DNA from: Pyronema omphalodes
Taxonomy: Eukaryota > Ascomycota > Pezizomycetes > Pezizales > Pyronemataceae
NCBI GenBank assembly: GCA_024516155.1
Contig: JAJJXM010000048.1
Span: 372,001 to 436,000 of the forward strand
Length of the DNA stretch: 64,000 nucleotides
Reading direction: 5' to 3'
A program made the position numbers and the translations under genes. Shown here one piece after another: positions 49,871 to 60,498 of the stretch (the stretch's first letter is position 1; every line of letters begins with the position of its first letter). The notes under the pieces are model-generated. The model was not told where the DNA came from, searched no databases, and saw only the letters and a list, made by a program, of their open reading frames with translations.

Positions 49871-52800
49871 CTATGTCATCTCCAGCTCTCTGACGTCGGC
49901 ACCCTTGTCAATGAGCAGTCGGGCTATCTCCTCATTTCTTGCTTCATGCAGTGGTGTTCTTCCATTATTATTGGTCAACGAGACGTCAGCGCCCTTGTCA
50001 ATGAGCAGTCGGGCTATCTCCTCATTGAGTGCTTGATGCAGTGGTGTTCTTCCAGAATTATCGGCCACCGAGACGTCAGCGCCCTTGTCAATGAGCAGTC
50101 GGGCTATCTCTTCATTCTGTGCGTTATGCAGTGGTGTTCTCCCATCATTATCGGTCAACGAGACGTCAGCGCCCTTGTCAATGAGCAGTCTGGCCATCTC
50201 CTCATTCCATACTTCATGCAGTGGTGTTCTTCCAGAATTATTGGCCACCGAGACGTCAGCGCCCTTGTCAATGAGCAGTCGGGCTATCTCCTCATTGAGT
50301 GCTTGATGCAGTGGTGTTCTTCCATTATTATCGGTCAACGAGACGTCGGCGCCGTTGTCAATGAGCAGCCGGATGACATCACAATGCCCCATCCATGATG
50401 CTAGATGCAGCGATGACCTCCCCATCCGGTCAATGGTCAAGATGTCGGCGCCATTGTCGATCAAAAATGAAGCAATGTCGAGGTCTCCACATTCAGATGA
50501 TACGAGAAGTAAACTGCCCAAGTCAACCTTTGTGTCATGACGAGTCAACTCAAATGCTGACTGGAACATCCTGCTTAGTCCAAAAGTGCAGAACAAGGTG
50601 AGAACGTTGTCTGCTCCTTTTTGGAAGTGGTAAATCCTACGCCAAAAGTTATCGTATGACCAGTAACTATAAACCCACAGGCGATGATAGTTGAGCCATT
50701 GCTGATAATTCTCCGAGATGAAGGCATCCCATAGGTCGAGGAGAGTCTGGCGACCATTTTCGTCGACACAATGAGAGAAGTGCCATGGCCAAAACACCAC
50801 CGAGTATGACAGTAGGTGACGGTTCATGTATTCTCCTTCTTCGATTTTTGACTCGGCATAAGAACCCCAAGTGGCCGGTGAACGAAGCAGTGAAAAGCAG
50901 ACTTTCGCAATTTTCGTATGGGATGAGGCCTTATTGAGTTCAGGCCTACTCTCCAGATACTCCTGCACTGAAAGATGTGCAAAGCGGAACACGTTGAGGC
51001 TTTTGTCAAGTACAAGCAGATTTTGGCATAGCTTTAATAAACTGTCCGCATTGATTGGATCCTTGGGCAAAATCTCTCCCAGTCTGCCTACTTCAACTGT
51101 GATTGCGTCGAGCAAGGTTTTCGTGCTCAACGGTTCGTATGAATATTGAATCCAGTGAAAGGCATTGAGGGCTAGTCGAGAAGCATTGCTTTCCTGTGAT
51201 GTTATTGACTCGTAGGTTTTGTCATACATGGCCTCTAACTTTTCCGGAAGACTTCGCAAACTTCGTCTGACATGACCTTCGGTGAACCTTTTCTGGCAGA
51301 GAAAAGTGATTTGCAGGGCCGCCAATTGAAACCTATTCTTCATTAGTGTCTGTGTACATCAAAAATCATATAAAATGGTTCGGTGGACTTGCATTCCCTT
51401 TGATCGCTCACAAAGTACTGTGCATATTTCCGCTTTGAGCTCATCGGATACATTACCACAAAGCAGTTCTCCATCATCGATGGCGCTATTGACTCTCGTT
51501 TCGACAAACTGGTTGATGTCGTTGACATTATCATCGGGCTGTAACTCGATTCTGGGAAATATCTTAAACTGTGCGACGATTTCGGGATTCATTCGAGTCG
51601 TTGCAAAAATCTTGACCACTTTCTCGGATTGTTCCATCACATGTTTTAGTGCCTTTAGTAGAGGTATCCGCTTGCTCTCTGCGACTTCGTCCAAGGCATC
51701 TATGCAAATCAAGGTCTGAGGATATATATTCGTGAGTTGAACGAGAAGCTTCTGACTATCCGAAAAGCTTAGCCGCGAGACAAGTTGCCCCTGTTTCTGT
51801 CGACCTCGGTATTCATCCACAATCAACTTTGGTAGTTTGTTGTCATCGGAGCCAGACTGCGCAAGCTGTTGAATTATGGCGCTCAGGATGCTTTCCGGCT
51901 CTTGTCGATTTTCTTCAGCTCTATTACAATAAAAATAAACCAACTTGAGCTCTGACGCGCCGGCCCGATGCGGAGAATCGATCACTTTAGATCTATAGCA
52001 ACGCTGCGTTAAATATACACTCATCAGGTAGCAGTGGGAATGGGGTTGGTATTTCTTACGCAATATATGTTTTACCGGCTCCGGCTGAACGTTGATTAGG
52101 TTAGTAAGATAAGAAGCATGCAAATGAACGAGTTGTATGGTGACTTACGAATTCCCCGTAATAATAAAAGTTTTGAATCGCTAGATGATATCCACGCGGT
52201 GTACTCTTCTCTCTCGAAAAGCCAGTTGCCAGTGCCTTCCAGACGCTCTTCACTGATACGTTTGTGGTGACTCGTATAAGGGATATCAGATATCCATTGT
52301 AAAATCGAAGATTTGTCACTGTCTACTCATGTAGTTAGTGGATGTTCGCACAGAGGGGCAACATCATGGATCCTCCGTACCTTCTAACCAGTGTTGTATG
52401 CTTTTGAGCTGAGGCTGAATGTCTGACATTATGTTATCGATGTTTTTCAGCAGAGTTAGCATGTCCTGTAAATCGTCCCGAGTAGCTAATCGTTGTTAAC
52501 ATTCCCTGCCGTTTTAGGACTTTGCTAGGAATAATACATTTTGCGTGTGCGTCATCGACGTCACGTTTGACCGCTTTCTCCAAACTGTCAATGCCTTGGA
52601 GGTGCTCTGCAATGTTTTCCATGGTGAATATTGCTTGCAGTCCATTTTCTAAAGAACGATTAGCAGAAGCAGCATCCTGTTGGATTAAAATGTTTGCCTT
52701 TCGACTTATCAATAGCTCTGGCGAGGAATTGTAGGACTGCTATGTAAAGTTTAAGCATCGAATTCTTCAAGTCTTTCGCATCATCGGAATCTTCTCTGAG

Positions 52801-53625
52801 ATATAGGAGCTCGTAACGTGTACACCTATTAATAAGACCAGCAATGTTATCAAGTCCGTCGACGATCGTGTCTAGTGTTTTTTGACGGTCCACGCAAAGC
52901 TAAGGAGCATTATTAGCCTGTTCCACGACGAGGTCTGTCGGCATAATAACCTTGAGAAGCAGGCGAACCCCAGCCCACGGCAGCGCCGCATGCACTGGAT
53001 CGTATTGAACGATGATGTCTCCAACTTCCTTAAAGCGGTCCATCCATTTGATCAATTTCTGTACTTTCGGATACTTTTCCTTTTTCACTCTGAGTACTTC
53101 TTCCGCACAATATCTTGCTTTGGATACGCTCTCAAGGGCGTCGGCTTGAAAATCGATAACTTGAAGCGTTTCGCGCTCCCGATCATCGAGTCTGTTGCTT
53201 TTGGATGCCTCTATCCACAGTGATTTAGCTTTGACAACGCTAGGTGCCTTTGGTGTATGTTGGTTCGCTTGTTCTTTGCTGACCTGGGAAATTTCCGTAT
53301 CTTCTATGGTCGCTACGGGTGTTTGTATAAGCTGACTTGGGGAGTTTGATGCAAAGCTTTCATTTTCCGATGCGTCCAGACTTTGGGCTTCTGTAGACGA
53401 CCCGAAAGTTGTGGCCAGATGTGTGGAGGGTGCGGTAGCCAGATGCCTGGGAATGAGGCCCGAAGCGCTGGATGAGGTTGCGATCGAAGGATCGATCTGT
53501 GAATTTCCAGTATCCTTGCCTTCTGTTTCTTTCGACAACTGGTCCTTCGATGCTCCCGATGGTTTAAAAAAGTCTCTTATTCCTCGTTTGAATCGATCAC
53601 GTTTCCTCGTCTTCGTGCCTGACAT
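49871..53625 (-). CDS. NACHT-ankyrin NOD-like receptor (NLR2), paralogue of NLR1
   Basis: Eight exons: 53625-52951, 52899-52698, 52648-52538, 52485-52381, 52322-52149, 52084-52060, 51992-51393 and 51332-49871. They give 1117 residues. All seven introns have exactly the same lengths as in NLR1 (51, 49, 52, 58, 64, 67, 60 nt), including the in-frame TAG in intron 1 and the GC-AG second intron. Intron 7 has a GC donor (ATGCAAGT) where NLR1 has GT. The N-terminal basic motif, helical domain, Walker A GIPGAGKT and Walker B CIDALDE are intact. The chain ends with six ankyrin repeats from residue about 935, against 20 in NLR1. The C-terminal residues match (GADVRELEMT versus GADVRQLEMS), so the difference is internal to the array. 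It is predicted to be a cytosolic STAND immune or incompatibility receptor with a shorter sensor. No disabling mutation is seen. Confidence 0.88.
49874..50422 (-). repeat. ankyrin array of NLR2: 6 units, five of 90 bp
   Basis: The first unit (SSLHLASWMGHCD) is canonical, 33 residues. The next five are 30-residue units of the same family as in NLR1, with the same variable positions (QAL, EVW, NAQ, QAL, EAR after TPLH). No canonical closing repeat is present; the fifth short unit runs straight into the shared GADVR-LEM terminus. Confidence 0.9.
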
Positions 53626-54344
53626 GTTGATCGCAGCTATTCCAGTTGTTCTGTACTGCTGGTAAAGTAGAGGTCTTCCCACGGACGATATCTACTGTTG
53701 ACTATGGTACTTATTATGTTGCAGGAAGGTCTTGCTCAGATTGCCAGTATCGCGTTTTGGGATGAGCCGTTGCCTATCGGTGGCATCGAGGTTGAATGAA
53801 AGTCGAGATTCTGGAGATAAGTACCAAGATGTCTCGCCGAATAGGCGCGGGTTGAGAAGTGAATGGTAAAGTAGTGTTTCTCGAGCGACAAAGCAGGATG
53901 CTGTGAGTCTGTGGTGGGGTACATCGTACACGTACTGAGCTGTGCCTACATATACGCTCTTTCGCCGCCATGACAGGGGTGGTGAGGGGCTGCATGCATA
54001 CGAGTGAGTCGGCGTGACTCAAAGGCTTTTCTCGCTTGCGACCCCGCTCTTCACTACCATGCTCACACAGACGTACGCCCTGGCTTAGTCGGTGTATACA
54101 GCCCATCTAATATGAGCCAGGGGACTTCTTGGAGTGGTGTATCTTCATTTTTCGCCTGTTTAAATACCAAGCGGCTACAAACACCTATTCTGCGGCTTAG
54201 TCAGTTTACGCAGCGAATCAAAATTACTTTCATAATACTTCTTGGCATGTCTTGATGCGTTGCAGTTTTATCGTTACTTTTGATTAATGGTAATATTATA
54301 TTCGTTAACACATATATTCAACCTACCCTAACAACTCAACCCAA

Positions 54345-54575
54345 TGTAGTGTTAATGGAGGACTTCCCATCGCTCTTCTCGGAGTGGGTAGAACAACCCC
54401 AACTTCATTTGTGCGATAGCAATAGAAAATCTGGATAGACAGGGGGGTACATACCCCCCTGTCTATCCTAGTGGCTCTATTCACGTTCTATAGAAAATAT
54501 TTTTTTATGATGAAATGGGCTCTCCCGTTTGTTGCTATAAAGCGATGAGAAGTCCTCCAATGTAATGAGCCAACT
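54345..54575. mobile_element. MITE-like foldback element with a 36-bp perfect hairpin at its centre
   Basis: Outer inverted repeats ATGGAGGACTTCCCATCGCT (near 54354) and, read in reverse, TTGGAGGACTTCTCATCGCT (near 54543-54562) match at 18 of 20 positions. Inside them GATAGCAATAGAAAAT and its approximate complement also pair. At the centre, 54433-54468 is a perfect 17-bp-arm hairpin (GGATAGACAGGGGGGTA, CA loop, reverse complement). No coding capacity. The form suits a miniature inverted-repeat transposable element or a foldback remnant. Confidence 0.55.
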
Positions 54576-54928
54576 AACGGACGAAAACCGCTGAAAAAAG
54601 AAAAAAATAAGGATGATAAAAAGGCAGTGACAAAAGAAATCAAACCGAGATTGATCACGCAGAATTTTTTACTTTGATAGCTGTATATAGCTAGTGGTTA
54701 AAGATAACTATAAAGTTGACATTTCTTTATTCTATGGATGTCTTATGGCGATTTAAATAGCTATTTTATCTCATAATACCCAAATGCCCAAATTCCCATT
54801 CCATCCCATCCCCATCCCATCGAACCCACATCCCATTCCATCTCACCGCAATGCCAAATCTCCAACAGCCTCCTCTTATATATACCCATAATCGCATTCC
54901 ATAGAAGTTATCATTGAAAATCTTTGAT

Positions 54929-55119
54929 GTATCTTAATATCTTAATATCTTAATATCTTAATATCTTAATATCTTAATATCTTAATATCTTAATATCTTA
55001 ATATCTTAATATCTTAATATCTTAATATCTTAATATCTTAATATCTTAATATCTTAATATCTTAATATCTTAATATCTTAATATCTTAATATCTTAATAT
55101 CTTAATATCTTAATATCTC
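54929..55119. repeat. 8-bp minisatellite (ATCTTAAT)n
   Basis: About 24 perfect head-to-tail units, degenerating only at the ends. AT-only apart from one C per unit. Confidence 0.9.
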
Positions 55120-55757
55120 AATGTCTTGCTGCGGACCGTGGACTGCTCTTGACGGCGCGTGAGTGATGATGCATGAGTGATGATGTGCGGTGATTGTAAG
55201 TGAGTGACGCCGTGTGAGTTTTTGATTTTATTTCTAATCATACACCATTCCAGGCCTTTAAAGCCTATGTGAGAATCTAAATCCAGTTGTTTTGTTCTCA
55301 CTGCTGGAGCCACCAAAAGAAGCTACACAATCTCCTGCTCCCCATAACGACCCCAAAATACAAGTAGAAAAGACGAAGGAAAAAAAACAAGCAAAAAAAG
55401 AAGAAGAAACTCATACAGCCAACATCACAACAAACCAAGCCCCCTTAAAAGAAAACCAAAAAGAAGAAACGAAAAAAAACACTTTTTAACCCGCATAAAA
55501 TGGGTACCAATGACTGCATGTTCTGATGCTAACTGCTGGAAGATTCCTGCTCGTTTCTTCGGGATGTGCACCGCGTGAGTGATGGCGTGTGAGTGGGTGA
55601 TTATTGATGAGGGATGATGATGATGAAGGACTGAAGAATCGTCTATATAGTATATGTATATTGGCTATGGAGTTTGGGGGGGGGGGGGGGTTGTACTGGC
55701 TTATGTATACGGTTTTGGGATTATGATATGATATTGTACTGGCATGGAGTTATGATA

Positions 55758-55971
55758 TTGTGGGGTTGTGGGGTTGTGGGGTTGTGGGGTTGTGGGGTTG
55801 TGGGGTTGTGGGGTTGTGGGGTTGTGGGGTTGTGGGGTTGTGGGGTTGTGGGGTTGTGGGGTTGTGGGGTTGTGGGGTTGTGGGGTTGTGGGGTTGTGGG
55901 GTTGTGGGGTTGTGGGGTTGTGGGGTTGTGGGGTTGTGGGGTTGTGGGGTTGTGGGGTTGTGGGGTTGTGG
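55758..55971. repeat. 8-bp minisatellite (GTGGGGTT)n
   Basis: About 26-27 perfect units, with GGGG every 8 nt on the plus strand, so strong G-quadruplex potential. It decays at its 3' end into GTGGAATTATGAAATTGTG. A 15-16 nt poly-G tract lies at about 55675-55690. Confidence 0.9.
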
Positions 55972-56489
55972 AATTATGAAATTGTGCTATTGTGCCGTGA
56001 TGTCATTGTGTTATTGTGGAATTGTGGCATCCGATTTGATTTGATTTGATTTGATTTAATCTAATTTTCCTGAACGTTCCAACCTTAAAGTTATAACGTA
56101 TTCCACAGTCTAATCACATTTCGAAGCTCCAGCTCTTACCTTATAGTTTCGCTGGGATCCACCCCAGGCCTGTTGCCACCTCTCTGGTTTTCATTCTGAG
56201 CCCTGTGCGCTCTTTTCTCACTCGGCACTACCACCCCGTCGTTTGTAACTTGCTTTGCTTTCCGCTCCTTTCCTATCCTCTACTCTCTTCTTTGCTGCCT
56301 TATACTGGTCTTCGCTCCTCTCGTCTCTGCTTTTTTTTCCTTATACTGGTCTTCGCTCCTTTTCTCGGCTCTTTACACCGCTTTATTCAGCCTCTTACCT
56401 TTTTGTGGTGTTGTGGTATTGTTACATGAGCTATCATCCCATCCCATCCCATCCCATCCCCCATCCCAACTCCAACTCCCACCCCCCAC

Positions 56490-56614
56490 CCCCCCAACCC
56501 CCAACTCCCAACTCCCAACTCCCAACTCCCAACTTCCAACTCCCAACTCCCAACTCCCAACTCCCAACTCCAACTCCCAACTCCCAACTCCCAACTCCCA
56601 ACTCCCAACTCCCA
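56490..56614. repeat. 7-bp minisatellite (CCCAACT)n
   Basis: About 17 units with occasional substitutions (CTTCCAACT, CTCCAACT), preceded by C-rich and ATCCC-repeat sequence at 56437-56465. Confidence 0.85.
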
Positions 56615-57034
56615 CTTCAACTCCCTGTTAATATATTTTAGATTCTGTTTTCTATTCGAAGTCGGCAGAAGAAACTGTGGATTAATAGAAGAAGGGGATA
56701 AGAAACTGTGAGGAACAGAAACGGTGAGAACAAGAAAGGTGAGAAAGAAAGAAGGGGAAGGGGAAGGGGAGGGGGAGGGGGAGAGAGAGGAAGAGGAAGA
56801 GGAAGAGGAAGGGATAAGAGAAGATGAAGAGGGAAGGGGATAAGAGGGAAGGGGGGGAGGGGGGGAGGTGGGGAGGTGGGGGGTGGGGATGGGGGGAGGT
56901 GGGGAGGTGGGGGAAGAAATGAGGAAAGACATTGATGCAGAGGGGAAGAGGTAGTAGAGAGGGGAAGAAATGATAAAGATGAAGAAAAAGGAAAGAAGGA
57001 AACGAAGAACAGAGAACAGAGAAAAGAGAACAGA

Positions 57035-57235
57035 ACAGAGAACAGAGAACAGAGAACAGAGAACAGAGAACAGAGAACAGAGAACAGAGAACAGAGAACA
57101 GAGAACAGAGAACAGAGAACAGAGAACAGAGAACAGAGAACAGAGAACAGAGAACAGAGAACAGAGAACAGAGAACAGAGAACAGAGAACAGAGAACAGA
57201 GAACAGAGAACAGAGAACAGAGAACAGAGAACAGA
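57035..57235. repeat. 7-bp minisatellite (GAGAACA)n
   Basis: About 28 near-perfect units, all-purine except one C per unit, inside a longer purine-rich stretch (56,680-57,330). Confidence 0.9.
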
Positions 57236-58480
57236 TAACAGAGAAGGGGAAGAGAAGGGGAAGAGAAATGGAAATGCAAAAGAAAAACAGAGGAGAACAC
57301 AAGAAAACGAAGAAAAGGGCATAAGAAAATAAAAAGTGAAATGCGAAGAAAACAGACAATGCAAAAGAGAAGACGAAAAAGGAACTCAAGCCAAATCTCC
57401 ACTAGTATAATAAAAAACAAATACGAAATATGAACGAATAGTAGCCATCATCATTTATCACTCATCTCCCGCAATCCCCGTGTTCAACAGATCCCTCATC
57501 CTCGCCCCTCACCCCTTATTCCTCAGCATTCACGTCTCAGCATTCATCACATCCCTTTCAACCGTGGGTGTATTCCCATTCCTTATCAATTCACCAAGTA
57601 TGAATATTTCAAAAATTCCTTTTTGGTATAGCACAGCATAGCATAGCATGGCATATATATATACAATTCCCATGTTGTCCTATCTTGTCCTATACTATCC
57701 TATAGTAAGCACAGTATATTCCATGTATCCACAAATCCCCGAATTCCCAAGTCCCCAAATCCCCAAATCCCCAAATCCTCAAATCTCCAGATTCCCAGAT
57801 CAACAAATCGACAAATCAACAAATCCCCGGTCCAGATCAACAAAGCGACTGTATCAAAAACCAACCAACTAACAGCAATCAACAACACATATCAAATCCC
57901 CAAAAACCAGATGAATGAAAAAGAAATAGAACACCAACCAACAAACCGACCGATCAACCAACCGACCATCAACCACAACTAGTAAAGTAAAAGCTTCCAA
58001 AGTAAAGAAACTGTGAAAGTAACAAAAAAAAAGGAAAAAAAAAAAGGAACAAAAGGAAAAAAAGGAAAAACGCCCCGTAATATACTTATAAATGACAAAA
58101 AAAGAACAGAAAACTGAACGCAAAAAAAGGCAAGAGGTAAAAAAAAAAGGTAAAAAAAGAAAAGAAAAAAAACAAGAAAAGAAAAAGACAAACAAGTAAC
58201 CAGCAACCAGCAACCACAGTAACAGTAACAGTAACAGCCAACATCCATAAGGAATAGAAATAGGTAAAAAAAAAGAAGAAAAAAAAAGAAAAAAGAGAAA
58301 AAAAGAAAAAAGAGAAAAAGAGAAACCAAGTCTAGTTTTTTGTAAATCGTAACTGTAACCTTCTTTCTTCTAAGTAACCAATCCGCTTTTCCCATTTCTC
58401 CCACGTCCTCAGCTTCTTCGCCTCTTTGATAACCCCACCCACCACATATCTGCCGGAGCTTCTCAAATCTCAAATTTCAA

Positions 58481-58502
58481 CCCCCCCCCCCCCCCCCCCC
58501 CC
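58481..58502. repeat. 22-nt poly-C tract
   Basis: Uninterrupted run of C; the length is likely to be uncertain in the assembly. Shorter C or G runs lie near 58649 and 58878. Confidence 0.7.
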
Positions 58503-59022
58503 AGCTGCGGTTTCTTTTCCACTTTCCACTTTCCACCTTCCGCTTTGCTTTGTTGGAATTTAAAATTTTACCAAATTCCAAAAGTCCATCTTGCATCAAC
58601 AATTATGCCATTCCTTTCCGCTCCTCAAAAACTGTGATGAATTCCGTCCCCCCCCCCCCTGGCATATCTTCCCACATCATTTGCTTTCCATCATTATCAT
58701 CATTTCCCATCTCTGTCTTCTACTCTCCATTTCCATATACCAACATCCCGCAAGAACATTCTCCGAATTTTTGCCAGATCTTGTTCGCATTGATTTATTC
58801 ACTAATACACCGAATTTTCGTCTATTAGTCATTCGTTGTTATAACTGTCAACTGTCGTAACCGGTATTTTTTTTTTGGGGGGGGGGGACTTTAGTCGACT
58901 CTATCGCCGTCCTCCCGGTCGTGTCCGTAATGTGATATGCTCTCTTTTCGGAATTTCGTAATGAAGCCGTTCACCACTGGAAATTATTCGTTAGCGTTTG
59001 TTTTTCATAATTTTCACCCCTC

Positions 59023-60498
59023 CTACCCCCGCTTCGCTAGCCATCCCCCCCACCACCCCCCCCGTTTCTTCATTTTCAGATAGGTCAACGTACATTCATA
59101 GGTAAGCAGTGTCATAGCACTACTAGGCACAGCTCGTACCATATTGGTTCCCATTCCCGAATAAAAAGCTCTCCAGCCCTCCTCTCTATATATTGTCCTA
59201 ACGGAGTTGACCACACCCTGGTAACGAATATGAGAAGCCGAAGCCGCAGTTGCACCGACCGCAGCAGCCGCATCAGCATTCAAGATACGTTGAGTTTGTA
59301 ATCTCGTTCTCAATACTTCATGCGGGTATGTTGCCGAACTTGCGCAAATTTTACTAAGACAACTGGCTAATAATATTCCTCCAAAGTTTGTTTTTCCATC
59401 TTCGCCTTGTTTTCCAAGTGCTACTCCCCCGGTGAATTTACTCTTTAGGTATTCGTAAATCGGGAATTGAACCCCCACATGTGTTAACCCTAGCAGCGCA
59501 GGTGCTAGACCGGAGTAAAATGATCGTAGCCCTTCGTGTCGGTACATCTTCTGGAAGGCGTCTAGGGTGTTCTTGTAGTGGAATGTAGAGGGGGATGAAC
59601 CCGATGGTGCTGAGGCTTGGGACATTAGACGCGTTTTGATGACCCAGATTGGATTTGTGCAGACGGTTGATGAAGCTCCTCCGGCTAAGGCGGCGATTAC
59701 GTGCGTGACGAAGGCATTTTGGATAGCTGGGAAGAAAGTCAGTAAACTGCTAAGCTGGAGATGTTAAAATGTGCTGCCGGAAGCGGGTCTGCTGGTGTAG
59801 GTGGGCTTGCGGGGCTTGCGGGGCTTGCGGGAATTCCCCAAGCTGTTGAATAATGTCTTCAGAGCCCGTCGGAGCTCCTGCAACATTCTAACAAGCCGGG
59901 AGCGCCTGGTCTACTCTCTGCCACCACGTCTCCCGCCCACCCATGATCCCCAGATACCTTCCATGACGTCAGAACTTGCGGGGGGGGGAAACTTACTTCC
60001 ATCCAGAGACTTCTTGGTCGTTTCATAGACGGTGAAGTAAACCATCCATGTTGGCAAGTAACCCAAAATCAATGGGCCCAAGCCTCTGTACATTCCTCTC
60101 ACTCCCTCCTCTGCCCAAATGGCTTTTGACGTTCCTATTAATCCCCGATATCTCAATTCCCTCACAGGAGTACTAGCCGTATGACCACCTGACGCGTGGG
60201 GTCCAGCTCGTACCCATCCTCCTTGTGCTTGTAGCTTTGTCTTGATTACGTCTAAAGGACATGTGATGATGCCGCTCACGAGTCCTGCGGTGGCGCCGGA
60301 GATGGTAGGAATTAAGGAAGGGTTTAGGTTGGAAGCGTCAAAGTAAGGAACAAGACGGTCGACGATGTTATGCGACCAGTCGTTGCTATGAACAGAGGGG
60401 ATTCGAGTGTGGTGTGTAAAATGGATGCCATCGGGGGTGTTGCGGACGGCGGGGAAAGAGTCGCTGTCGGGAGAGGAGGAAACGGGAGGTGTCGTCAT
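59023..60498 (-). CDS. mitochondrial NAD+ carrier, YIA6/NDT1 type
   Basis: Two exons, 60498-59997 and 59726-59023, with a 270-nt GT-AG intron (branch CTGAC, acceptor CCCAG). They give 401 residues. It is a solute carrier of the mitochondrial inner membrane with three homologous modules. The three signature motifs are intact: PLDVIKTKLQ at 81-90, PIWVIKTRLM at 193-202 and PHEVLRTRLQ at 302-311. Each is followed by the GxxRGxYRG-type loop (GVRGMYRGLGP, GLRSFYSGLAP, GWRAFYSGMGT). GYLPTWMVYFTVYE and the TNPIWVIKTRLM block closely resemble yeast Yia6/Yea6, which import NAD+ into mitochondria. A pyrimidine-nucleotide or folate carrier is a less likely alternative. The first 60 residues are a Ser/Pro-rich, probably disordered extension, common in fungal members. 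Start chosen at the only upstream ATG (60498). Confidence 0.92.

Larger units (their letters stand above)
49060..54110 (-). repeat. right arm of the large inverted duplication (contains NLR2)
   Basis: Reverse complement of the left arm near 17.77-24.12 kb, covering 3' flank, the full NLR gene and its promoter. Blocks such as AAAACTTCGAAGCGATTCATG in the tail, and GTGAAGAGCGGGGTCGCAAG upstream, align on both sides. The arms point towards each other, so the two receptors are convergent (tail to tail) with about 25 kb between. Confidence 0.85.
53626..59022. other. intergenic region with foldback element and minisatellite cluster
   Basis: 5.4 kb without a supportable gene. It holds the NLR2 promoter (to about 54110), a palindromic element near 54.35-54.57 kb, four minisatellites between 54.93 and 57.24 kb, CCCCAAAT repeats near 57,740-57,780, A-rich tracts near 58,020-58,320 and a 22-nt poly-C at 58481-58502. 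Long open frames in the minisatellites reflect the repeats. Confidence 0.65.

Noticed and set aside
49772..50398. 208-residue plus-strand frame with repeated LVNEQSGYL peptides
   Set aside because: Antisense of the NLR2 ankyrin repeats; the periodicity is inherited from the sense strand.
55674..56049. Open frames encoding repeated VGLWGC peptides
   Set aside because: Products of the 8-bp (GTGGGGTT)n minisatellite, which is open in several frames.
56387..57420. Long frames of FSVLCSL, NREQRTE and PTPNSQL repeats on both strands
   Set aside because: Arise from (GAGAACA)n and (CCCAACT)n minisatellites; 7-bp repeats stay open in all three frames of a strand if they make no stop.
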